DNA of 64,000 nucleotides from contig OX421968.1 of NCBI GenBank assembly GCA_949128115.1, forward strand, positions 3,906,001-3,970,000. Direction: 5' to 3'. A program made the translations under genes and the position numbers. Under the pieces are notes generated by a model. It had not been told where the DNA came from and made no database searches. It was given only the letters and a program-made list of their open reading frames with translations. Positions 1 through 11,900 of the stretch are shown in pieces (positions within the stretch are counted from its first letter, which is position 1; each line of letters begins with the position of its first letter). Source of the DNA: Anaspis maculata. Its lineage: Eukaryota; Arthropoda; Insecta; Coleoptera; Scraptiidae.

Positions 1-57
1 CGTTATAAAATTCTATCAATTTACGGAAGCACTTGTAATGAACACCCCCCTCAGTCT

Positions 58-1061
58 TCAATGGATCGCTACGTGTTTGCGTTTTTCCTGGAGCTTCGCC
101 GCTTTCTTTTTCATAATCTGTATCCGCTTATCCGCGCTTATTATGTTAATATTTGGCGTGACGTTTGTGCGAGACGTCGTTGCCGAAGCCGACGGTTTCG
201 AACTGCTTGATGCGGACGTTTTACTAGACGTATTTGTTTTCGAATCTAAAAAAGACCAGGCACTTCTCACAACCACAATCGCAAAGAAAACACAGCCGAT
301 CTAATGCGACCTGCAAATCAACTTACATTTTTCACCGCCGCCGCTTTTCGAAGTCGAACCGCCAGTTTTATATGAGCTCGAGTGCGTTCGATGGGATGAA
401 GAAGGTTTAGATGACGATGATGACGATGACGTTGTTGATGCCTTACCATGGGAGCTACTGCCGCTACTGCTGCTCGAACCGGCTGAAGTGGAGCTCAGTT
501 TGGATTTCTTGCCGGCGTCCTTTGAACTTGCAATTAGCAAAATATTCGAACCACAATGCATCTAATATGACATACCTTACAAGTCTGGCACACCCAGGAA
601 TCGTAGGAGTCTTGAACAGTCACTATGGGTTTATGGCATTCCTGATGATAGAGCAAGTGACAATCGGAACATTCCAACAGACGATTCCTAGCACCTACAT
701 CCATTCCACTGTTGAAGTTCATTAATGAATTTAGTTTTGACTGTGACAGCCGACAAAGGACTTACTTGCAAACAATGCACATCAAATCTTCCTTGAGCAA
801 GTCAAGTTCGAGTTCATTATCTGAATTGGATCCTTTGCTCTCTTCAATGGGGTTTATGAAAGAGGTCTTGAATTCGCCGACTCTGCGCTGCTTAAGAGAG
901 TAGGACACAAGGCCAGATAAATCTTTGGCCACGCCGGTTTTACTTTTTATGGCTTCCTCGAGAAAATGCTGTAAAGCCGTTCCATCGCCTTTCGCGGTTT
1001 CGCTGGAATATAAACAGTTGACCGATTTTAAAAAGTGCGGATCTAAATCGTTTAAAAACAT
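58..1061 (-). CDS. IntS12: Integrator complex subunit 12 (PHD finger protein), 4 coding exons
   Basis: Coding exons on the minus strand are 1061-766, 708-576, 519-327 and 245-58, with donors GTAAGT, GTATGT and GTAAGT and AG acceptors; phases join cleanly to 269 residues ending in TGA at 60-58. The family is a subunit of the nuclear Integrator complex, which cleaves snRNA 3' ends and attenuates Pol II transcription. Visible features are the N-terminal DLDPHFLKSV segment typical of the family, a complete C4HC3 PHD finger (C95, C98, C112, C115, H120, C123, C139, C142), a long Ser/Thr/Lys-rich middle, and a conserved basic C-terminal helix with IQIMKKKAAK. The start at 1061 is the first ATG; the open frame above it begins only with GTG. 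The protein is shorter than the human one (about 460 residues), mostly in the low-complexity part. The exon 3 acceptor is the weakest junction. The 3' UTR runs off the left edge. Confidence 0.9.
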
Positions 1062-1744
1062 TTCCAAAATTACTATCACAGTCGGTTGTTGGTGGTTCGG
1101 GCTGTCACTTTGACAACTGCAACGTCAAATCAAAACGTCAAAATTGACAGTCGTGCCGCTGGCGCCTGCGCGTTGTATGACCAACACTACCAACCATACA
1201 GCACGAATGTGACTGATTTCGCAAACGTCATGTTAACACAAACACGAGAACGATTTGACGTGGAACACTTTATTTATAACAGTTTACATACGTTTTTGTA
1301 AACATTTGATGATAACAATGCAAATGATTTATTGCGTCCGATTCCGATCCAGTAAAATGGAAGCTGTGGCTATGGCATCACGCTGCACCTGCACCTACCT
1401 GTCATTAGTGTCAATTATTGTTGTTGTGACCGTACCCACGTCCGATTGTAAAGAAAGAAAGAATACACATCGTCCATCGTCGTCAATTAAAAACATTAAA
1501 TGTCAGTGTATCTGATCTGATGTCAGTTGTTGTGTTGAAACAATTAAAAATGTGAATGGCTCATCAGCGTAAATAAATCGTTGCGTGCGTTATCGTTGAC
1601 GATGGCTCGGGTGCTCCAATGAGCCCTCTATCATGGGTGAGCCGTAATGTAAACATTTGTGTGGTTATTGGACATTTAATTATGTATGTTTGGGGTTTTT
1701 TAGAGGATGGTGTGAGCAATTCCAGCGTTGATAGGCATATTAAA
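1062..1744. promoter_or_regulatory. Divergent promoter interval between IntS12 and the CUPID gene
   Basis: The two genes are transcribed away from each other, with start codons 683 bp apart, so this interval must hold the promoter of IntS12 and probably that of the CUPID gene. Several CGTCAAA/TTTGACG strings lie at 1120-1260 close to the IntS12 start. No convincing TATA box was seen. An AG acceptor after a T-run at 1702-1703 may be the end of a 5' UTR intron of the plus-strand gene. Confidence 0.5.
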
Positions 1745-2309
1745 ATGGGAGCAACAGGAAACTTGAATGCGGCCCGTTTGGCAACACTCCAAGACCGCAA
1801 AAGGACCATCGAGGATTCCCTAGCCAAATGCACTCAAGAGCTCAGACAACTATGCATTCAGGTAGGTAGGTAGTTAGTAACCTGTGTGATGTGCAGGCTT
1901 CACACTCTCACTCACACATGATAAATAACCTGGTTTTGATTGTATCACTGATCTGTATCTCAACTACTATTGCAGGAAGCCGATTTGACAGGCACCTTTC
2001 CTCTGGAAATGCCTCTGGAACCCGGAGAATCGCCCCCTTTGATACGGCGACGGGTCGGAACTGCCTATCAATTGCCTGAAAGTCTCATTAAAAACACCAA
2101 CAATAAAGATGAACCCAACACCGACCTCGAACTGCAAGTTCAGCTGCATGCCAACTTGGCCGAGGCGGCCCTTGGCCTCGCCAATGAGCAAAACATTAGC
2201 AAAACGCTACGTCGGCAGCACATGGCCGAATACCAGCAGCACAAGATTCAATTTTCGGCGCTTCAAAAGAAATTGGCCGGTGAAAAAGACAAAATTCAGC
2301 AGCAGCAGC

Positions 2310-2352
<43 letters not shown>

Positions 2353-5300
2353 GCAGCAGCAGCAAGCCACAGAACAAATGCACAACAAACAGAAGAAGAA
2401 ACCGAGACCACCGTCAGATCAGGACGACAACATTTCACTAAGCACAAACATCAATGAACCATTCGGCAAGACCACCTTAAGGCACAGCATGAGATCAACA
2501 AAATGCTCGATCGGAAGCAATGAAAGCGAAATTGATCAGCAGCAACGCTATCCATACTCGAGAATGGGATACAGCCCGGCGGGTTCATATCCAAAACCTG
2601 AAGAATTGCTGGCAACTGGATTATACAGACTCAGCATCAATGGATACAAGAACTATATGGAGAGGTAAGTTTTTTTGTTGTTGTTGTAGTGACATTCAAG
2701 ACCAAAATTACTAGACCTTCTGTTATCCAATGACTTCCACCCAGGGGACTTGCGCTAAATCAAGTAACTTGGCTGCCACATTGGAAAATTGTGTAGTAGT
2801 AGTTTCCCCAATTTTAAATCCAATCATTACCTTGGATCCACCAAAAATGAAAATCATTTATTCATTATAATATTTTGAGAGGAGCTTGTGGTGGTCAGCG
2901 CGTTTGATTACCACTCCAGGGATCGTGAGTTCGAGTCCCACTGTGGGCGCTCGGATTTTCGTTCCCAAAACAAGCTCTTTGATTTAATTGGAATGCTTGC
3001 TAAATGGCCGTGTGTCGCATAGCACGTAAAATACGAACGATGGTGCCGACCTCATGCGATCTTGGTGGTCGTTGAAAATCCCTACCCTCTGTGAAAATAC
3101 ACAGGGGTTCGGCAAAATTTCCGGTATAGTGGAGGTAAGCATTCGGTGTTAGGCCTCGTTGCGGAATATAATGCCGTGTGTTTTTCGAAAACCGCACCAG
3201 CCCATAACTTTTTTCTTTGGTATATACATATAGATTTGACATTTTTATAGGGTATTTGAGACCACTGTTGCTATTTTTTGCGTAGATCATGAACCTGCTC
3301 TCACTTCCGGAAGTAACCGGAAGTGACATCAACTTTTGATTTTGAAATGGAACACCTGTATATTTTTCGACATTCGGATAGAGTTATATTTTATTGACAC
3401 AGTGGTGGTCTTAAAAATTCTCTATGATGAAAAATGACGATTTTATAGCGGATTGACTGTAACAGAAATTTATCAAATTATTGATACCAGAGGTGGCTGC
3501 GATCACAAATAAAAATCTGAAATTGAAAGTTTCTTTATTGTTCATGTCGATTTCAACCGGCAACGCTTCCTGACATGAACAATAAACAAACTTTCAACTT
3601 CGGATTTTTATTTGTGGTCGCAGCCACCTCTGGTACCAATAATTTGATAAATTTCTGTTATATTCAATCCACTATAAAATCGTCATTTTTCATCATAAAA
3701 AATTTCTAAGGCCACCACTGTGCTAATGAAAAAAAATCGGTTGTGTCACCCCAAAACTTTCCCGACTAGTATCCAGGAACCTATGGAAATTTTTGCTCGA
3801 AACGTCCCCTCGGGTGGAAAGTTGGAATTAGAGAGAAATATTGAAAATAATTTACGGGAAATTGAAAATTTTGTCAGGGGAAGTTGAATTTTCCGAGAAA
3901 ATCTCAAATCTTATTCCAAATCATCCTATTGTAAAAATCGTCAATTAAGGCTTCACTTTAAAACTTTAAACTCTATAATTCAAGTCCGGTCTCGAGACTC
4001 CAGGCCGGTTTTACATTTTTCAACCGGAAAATTCCCGGAAAATTGGAAAAAGAAGGTTGGAAAATGCTCTAGAACCAGTTACCTCTTGTTAAAAAAAAAA
4101 GGTGAAAATCTGTTCACGGGATGAAAAGTTGGAAAATCTGCAGTTTTTCCAGAGAGGAAAACTCGAGAACAGTGAGTCCGATTTCAAAAGTTTTTCCTCC
4201 AAAAAATAATTCAATCTTTTCTACAACTCTCATTCCCAGCATGTCTGCACCTAAGATGAATATTTCGTGGGGCTCACCGGCTCACTGCATGTCAAAGTTT
4301 GCAGTGCATTTTTTTCAAATTCACAGAATGTGCAAGTTTCATTTTGAAAAAACTACCGTCGGAAAACCGGAACCGTGTCGATTTTGAAAACGGGCCTACA
4401 CGACGCCCAATCCAATCTACTTTTGATATCAGTTGCAATTTTCCATAAAAAGTCGATCGCCGAGCAGGAATGAATTTTTGAGTGGAGTCCTACTACAAAA
4501 GCGAGTCGTTCTGGTCAAAACCAGGACGAGAGGCTGTCTCGGGTGGCAACGGCCAGGAGAAATTTTAAAAATTCAAATTCATTCACGTTCGACTGAAGGA
4601 TGGTGGAAAACTGCAACTGCAGACCTCATTTGACTCTTTTGTTGTGTTGCTTCCTGCCAATTTTGGTTTTAATCCGTCCGATAGATTTTGAATAATTGAA
4701 TGGTGAAGTTTTGAACTTCGACATTTTTTATTATTTGACAGATGACAGATAGGGCAATACTTTTGACTGTTCTGAACACAGTTTTTCAGGGGCTTTCAAA
4801 TGACATATTGCAAGTCAACTTACGTGAGATATAGCCTCTGACACTTGTTGACAGTGACACTTCCGTTTGACAGATGACACTCAAAAACTAATGGGCTCTT
4901 TCCAGGAAACAACCATGTCCGTATACCAAATTTCAAGTTGATCTCGTCAACGGTTCGGCAGTTATCGTGGAAGATCACAGACAGACACACAGACACACTA
5001 ACATAGGCAGACATTATTCTGAAAATGGTCTTAATCGTCTTGGGGGACCGCAAAACGGATATATCCGGTGAAATTTCAAAACTTTTTTTCTGCACGATTA
5101 CAATACTTCCCCTTCCATGTTGGTGGGGGGTCGGGAAAGTAAAACCTCTATGTGACTATCAAAAAATATACAGGTGTTCTATTTGAAAATCAAAAGTTGA
5201 TGTCACTTCCGGAAGTGAAAGTTCCTTCATGATCAACGTGAAAAATAGCAAAAGTAATCTCAAATAACCCTTGAAAATTTCAAATCTATGTAATATGTCA

Positions 5301-5853
5301 TCTCAGGAAAAAAGTTATGGGCTGGTGCGGTATTCAAAAAACACAGTATATCTTCGTTATTGTACCTACGTTTTTGAACAAAGTGTTTTGAAGAAAGCTC
5401 ACTTGAATTTTGTTACTCCATCGACTGGCAGAATGTTCGCGATCAAACGCTAACACTGGACCCTGTATACAGAATGTTCGTGTTAATTTTGTCGCTATTG
5501 GTATTTATTTATTTTTTTTTTTTTTTATTTAATTGTCTTATTTTACGAGGCGGCATTCAGCTATAAGCTGCTCTACCATGCAACCTCGGGGACAGCACAA
5601 AATATCCATGGATGAAGTAGGATTCGAACCCACACAGGGCAGCGCGAATGGTTTGGCTTGCCATTACCTGTACCACTCGGCTACCACCGCTCCAATTTCA
5701 TCTTGGATGTTTTTATTTTTACTTCCCCGACCCCCCACCAACATGTAAGGGGAAGTATTGTAATCGTGCAGAAAAAAAGTTTTGAGATCCCACCGGATAT
5801 ATCCGTTTTGAGGTCCCCCAAGACGATTAAGACCATTTTCAGAATGATGTCTG

Positions 5854-5907
<54 letters not shown>

Positions 5908-8900
5908 TGTGTCTGTCTGTGATCTTCCACGATAACTGCCGTAACGTTGACTGGATCGACTTAATATTTGGTATACAAACATGGTTGTTTCCTGAAAAGA
6001 GCCCATTAGTTTTTGGCTGTCATCTGTCAAACCCAACTGTCACTATCATCAAATGTCAGAAGCTATATCTCACGGAACTCAACTTGCAATATGTCATTTG
6101 AAAGCCCTTGAAAAACTGTATGCAGAACAGTTGGAAACATTGGCCTATCTGTCATCTGTCAAATAATAAAAAATGTTAAAGTTCAAAATTTTACCAAATT
6201 ATTATTCAAAATCTATCCGATGGATTGGTACCAGATTTGGCAGGAAGCAACACAACAAAAGAGTCAAATTGAGGCCGCAGTTGCAGTTTTCCACCATTCT
6301 CCAGTTGGGCGTAATGAATTTTCAAAATTTCTTCTGGCCGTTGCCACTCAGGAGGGGCTCTCGCCGGTGTTTCGACCAGCACAACTCGCTTTTGTAGCAG
6401 GACTCCACTCAAAAATTTATTCCTGCTCGGGGATCGACTTTTTTTTGGAAATTTCAACTGATATCGAAAGAAGATTGTATTGAGCGTCGTGCAGGTCCAT
6501 TTTCAAAGTTGACACGGTTTCGGTTTTCCGACTGTAATTTTTTCAAAATGAAATTTGCACATTCCGTGAATTTGAGAAAAACGCAATGCAAACTTCTACA
6601 TGCGGTAGGCCCCACGAAATATCAATTTTAGGTGCAGACATACTGTGAATAAAAGTTGGAGAAAAGATTGAGCTAATTTTTGGAGGAAAAATTTTCGAAA
6701 TCGGATCAACAGTTGCCGAGTTTTCCTCTCTGGAAAAACTGCAAATTTTCCAACTTTTTATTCCGTGGACCGATTTTAACCATTTTCACCTAAACAAGAG
6801 GTAACTGGTTCTTGAACATTTTCCAACAACTTTTTCAAATTTCCCGGGAGTTTTCTGGCTGAAAATGATTTTCTCCAAATTATTTTCAATCTTTATCTGT
6901 AATTCCAACTTCCCACCCTCGTTCCCACCCGAAGGGACGTTTCGAACAAAAATTTCCATAGGTTCCTGGATACTAGTCGGGGAAGTTTTGGGGTGACACA
7001 ACCGATTTTTTATTTTAATAACTCGTCTCAGTAACATGATCATTACCAATAATGGTACATTTGATACATGTGTTGAAAGTTCAAGTTCATGGTAGATTAG
7101 GAAAATGGTAAAGTTCCAGACATAATAATAATAATAATAAGAAACCAAAATTTCGAAGCTAACAAACCTATTTAACTCAATGTGGTCTCCAAAAGCAAAG
7201 AAATGTTAATTATTGAGTTTTTTCTTTCAAAATCTGCCTTTTGATGTATCGTTTTGATATTTTTGAATCCAACTGGAACCCCAACAATTTGGCAAGAACG
7301 GCGGACAAGCTATCAAAATTTGATACCGTTAATTGTTAAGTCGTAATCGTAATTGTGGAAACTTCATTTGAAAAAAGAAACAAATTTATGTTGACATTAT
7401 TATTATTATTATTATTATTCGCTTGCAACATTTCGGCCATTTTTAATTTTTTAAATTTGTAGCTTATTCTTTATTTGGCTAGCTATTACCACAAAGTCCG
7501 TTGAATTCGGATAAGCAAGGAAAATAAAACAGTATCTATTTTCTTCTGGCCCAACACCATGGTACAAATTGCGAATGGCGCAGAAATCGTAGAATGTTAT
7601 ATCAGTTTTTTTTTACACAAAATATTGTTCTCAATGGGTGTTCTTCGATCAGATTTATCCGATAAAAGATGATTTAGCAGCAGTTATCAGAATAGTCCCA
7701 TTCCTTTGTCAAAGTGTAAAAAAAAAGGTAAAAAGCGCCGAATTTATTGCGGAAATCGCTTGAAAACTCTTGATGAGAACTAAACTGCTTGACAATTGAA
7801 CTGCAACACCTAAAAATTAGGTGCGTTTTCAAATTGAGATAGCTCGAAAAATATTTGACGGATTCCAGAAATTCAGGCATGTGAGGAAAGATAATTTCTT
7901 TGACTATCGAGTGCTGGGTTTGATGATGAGTTTGATTGCATAATTTGTCATATACAGGGTGCCAACGGAGAGCGTGCAGATATGGGCAATCTTTCACCTT
8001 GTACAATTTTCGAAAAAAAAGTCCGAGATTTTATCTATCGCCTGCTTTTGAAAGGTTGAATCATTATGCCGAAACGGTTTTGGAATTTTGACCCTAACTT
8101 TTTTTTTCAAAAAATGTTGCTCAATTTTCTGAAATATGCACTTTCTGATCAAGAAAAAGAAATAGAGACATTGTTTGTTCTCAAACGGCGTCCATATTGA
8201 ATTTGCTTACGAAGATTTTCATTTGAGCCTTCACATCCCCTAGAAACTACCCCTTTTGGGACACCGTCTCACAACAAGATATGCAATGCTTCATTTAAAA
8301 GGCCGAAGAAAAGTACTCATCAATAATTGAATTGAAATAAGTATACTACGATGACCCCACACGTACAGCTCCCTAAAAACCACCTCTTGACTTCAAGGGA
8401 CAGGGTTGGTATGATAAGACATGCAATACATGAAAATCCCCAAAAACGTCTTTTTCAACTGTTCCACTAAAAAAAGTGATGCTACACGATGACCCTTTGC
8501 GTAGGTCATCCCAACAGTAGCTACCCTATCGAAAAAAGAACTACCCTTTAAAAAACCAGTACTTCCGCAATACCTCATTTGTTAGGATGTTTTTAAAATC
8601 TGTCGCAATTGTTTGCCGCTACGATGATTTCATTCACATATCTACCCGAAACTACCCCTTCAATGGCCTTGTTTACGCGAGGTTTAAAACTGGTGTTGAG
8701 GTCCGTAACATCAATGTTATCGTCCGCATAAACACCTCTAAACGCAAGTTTCGCAACAGCTGTTAAGCTTAGCTAAATGTGATTTTAAATTGCATTTAGT
8801 AAGCAAACAAGTGTTGGCAATCGCACGTAAACGCCCATGCCCATCCGCAGTACACTGATGTAGCGAATGTTGCCTAAAATCGTGGTTTTTAGGCAACTTT

Positions 8901-11900
8901 CACTACAGAAGTGTACTGCGGAATGTATTTTACTGCCAAGGACTTTTCTCACACGATTCAAGAATAGCGGCCTAGGTTAAGGGGCTGTCGGCTGTCATTT
9001 TGGTCGGCGCGCGTAAACACTCCTAACTAACCACTGTTAAAATCTCTGCTAAGCCTCGCGTAAACAAGCTCAATATCGCATAGCTTCTACCTTGATGGGT
9101 TATTTACGAGTTGAAAGAACTTTTGTCTACTAACCGTTTCATTGAAATGGTGGTGCTTTCTACGATGATGGTACAAAACCATTCCTTTCCTCTCCTGAAA
9201 CTACCCCTAGAAATCACCCCTTTGGTAAAAGGTATGCAATACCTCATTTGAAAGCTCAGAGAAGGAGAAGGTGCGATTGAATAAGTTCAAAATGATTTCG
9301 CGATGACCTTACACGCATCAAGGTAAAGGCTATGCGATATTGAAGGGGTACTTTCGGGTAGATATGTAAATGAAATCATCGTAGCGGCAAACTATTGCGA
9401 CAGATTTAAAAAAAATCCTAACAAATGAGGTATTGCGGAAGTACTGGTTTTTTAAAGGGTAGTTCTTTTTTCGAGAGGGTAGCTACTGTTGGGATGACCT
9501 ACGCAAAGGGTCATCGTGTAGCATCACTTTTTTAGTGGAACAGTTGAAAGAGACGTTTTTTAGAATTTTCATGTATTGTATGTCTTATCATACCAACCCT
9601 GTCCCTGAAGTCAAGGGGTGGTTTTTAGGGAGCTGTACGTGTGGGGTCATCGTAGTATACTTATTTCAATTAAATTATTGATGAGTACTTTTCTTCGGCC
9701 TTTTAAATGAAGCATTGCATATCTTGTTGTGAGACGGTGTCCCGAAAGGGGTAGTTTCTAGGGGATGTGGAGGCTCAAATGAAAATCTTCGTAAGCAAAT
9801 TCAATATGGACGCCGTTTGAAAACAAACAATGTCTCTATTTATTTTTCTTAATCAGAAAGTGCAAATTTCAGAAAATTGAGCCTAAGTTTTTGAAAAAAA
9901 AAGTTAGGGTTAAATTCCAAAACCGTTTCGGCATAATGATTCAACCTTCCAAAAGTAGGCGATAGAAAAAATCTCGGACTTTTTTTTCGAAAGTTGTACA
10001 AGGTGAAAGATTGCCCATATCTGCACGCTCTCCGTTGGCACCCTGTATATGACAAATTGTGCAATCAAACTCATCATCAATACCAGCACTCGAAAGTCAA
10101 AGGAATGATCTTTCCTCACATGCCTGAGTTTCTGGAATCCGTCAAATATTTTCCGAGCTATCTCAATTTGAAAACGCACCTAATTTTTAGGTGTTGCAGT
10201 TCAATTGTAAAGCAGTTTAGTTGTGAACCGTGGTACAGAGCAGTTCTTTGTTCTCCTGGATCCTGAGTGCCTTCTCGTGTCAACCAAGGATACATAATGG
10301 TCCAGGTTTTAGTAGAAACAATTTAACAGTAAAGCTTCGCCAAATAGAAAACCTTCCTTGGAGAGCATATTTTAGAAACACATAATAATGAAGATATACA
10401 GGGTGTTTCAAATTTGAATCGCGTCCGTTCAGGAAATAATAGAAAACTGTAAAATAATAATTTTGTCAAAGATATAGGCTTTCAAAGTTTAACTTTGAAA
10501 ATCAATTTTTTTCATCACTTACAATTTACTGAAGTAAGTCTATGTCGAACAATAATAACGCCTTTCATCAAAATTGTGTCAAAGGTTTAGGTAAGGGCCT
10601 TCCCTTTTCCCCTATTTATAATCCCTTAGTTATTTTCTAGAAATTGTTCATATTTTTGAATTCTACGTTGAACTTGGAAAAAAAGTTACTCTTGCAAAAT
10701 TTCGATTAGACTTCGTTTTTGAGTGAAAATTTAGAAAAAATTAGAATCCAAGAAAACTTGTGCTTCCTCAACTGAAATATTCGTCTAGGTGTTTTAAGAT
10801 AGGAGACTACTATTTTAGCTGAGAGACAATCACGGTTTCAAAAAATGAAATTTTCAGACTGAAAGTGTGTTTTCGGGATGTTTTTCAATGTTTCAAATCC
10901 AAATATCTCAAAAACAAAGTTCAAAATTTACAAAGAGAATTAAAAGATATGAACAGTTATTGTCGAAAATAACTATGAGGTAAAAAATTGGGAGAGGAAA
11001 GCACCCCAGTTTATCTACGCGTTTGAAAGCCTTTATCATAGTTATTATTCTTGCCTGATGTATTGTTCCAAGAAAGTCCAGTTATTTTGCACCTTTCTTT
11101 CTATCATTTTCTGAAAAGACCCGATTTAAATTTGAAACACGCTGTAGACTGTCGAAGTTGAATTTAAAAAAATGAAACTAGTCGTCAATTTACGAACAAA
11201 TATAATTTTCAAAAAACAAAGTGGTGCTGACAGCTTATTACAACTTTTATACAAAAATCAATAAGTTTGATTGGTGTTCTCTTAGTGGAGGCATTATCAG
11301 CTTTTTCATTTTATTGAATTATTGTCAAATTGTGTGGAGTTGACAATAATTTTGTAAAATCTCGTGTAAAATTGAAAAAAGTTCACTTTTAATTTTTATT
11401 GATGTACATAGATATTGGGGGAGCTTGCACCCCCCTCCATTTTTTCTACGCCGCAGGAAAGTTTGAAGAAATCATCAGATTTTTCGAATTTTACGTTCAG
11501 TTTTAATTAAAACTGGCATATTGAAGCATTGATAGGAGGAGCTGTTTCCGAGATATTCAAGTTTGAAAGTTCAAAAACAGCTAAAAAAAAAAAACTTGGG
11601 GAGCTGGAAATTTAAATAATTTGTTCACTAAAATGAATTTTTGTGGTTCTGCTAAATTACGAAAATACTATTTTTATACATAGATGGATCACATACTACA
11701 GGGTGGTCCAGTTTTTGATACATTAATTTTGAGAGATGACAGAAAATCAATAATGAAGGGGACTTTCTCGAAAAAAATATTTCAGAAGTGCATAATAACG
11801 GAAATATTGTTGAACCTTCACAACCTCTACCTTCAAAGTTGAAAATAAAGAATAGTTTTTTAGCATAACTTTTGAACCAAAGTTTACTTAGGCGAGTCTT

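Larger units (their letters stand above)
3720..7012. repeat. Palindrome A: inverted repeat with arms of about 1.3-1.4 kb
   Basis: Left arm about 3720-5147 and right arm about 5707-7012 are reverse complements; for example GGTTGTGTCACCCCAAAACT near 3742 answers AGTTTTGGGGTGACACAACC near 6985. The 560-bp centre holds a SINE and further inverted pieces (CACTTCCGGAAGTG at about 5204, similar to 3300). The arms differ by point changes and by the GT array in the right arm. A further single-arm copy lies at 29938-33990. No coding sequence recognised. Confidence 0.85.

Noticed and set aside
1619..1744. N-terminal extension of the CUPID protein from the in-frame ATG at 1619
   Set aside because: The extension is hydrophobic and unlike the family, contains a good splice acceptor at 1703, and the ATG at 1745 fits the family start and has better context.
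2880..2960. Possible tRNA gene (A and B boxes)
   Set aside because: The tRNA-like part is followed by a body shared with 50497-50839 and the fold is poor; this is a SINE.
5658..6101. 147-codon frame with Val/Cys repeats
   Set aside because: Runs through the (GT)n microsatellite in palindrome A; chance frame.
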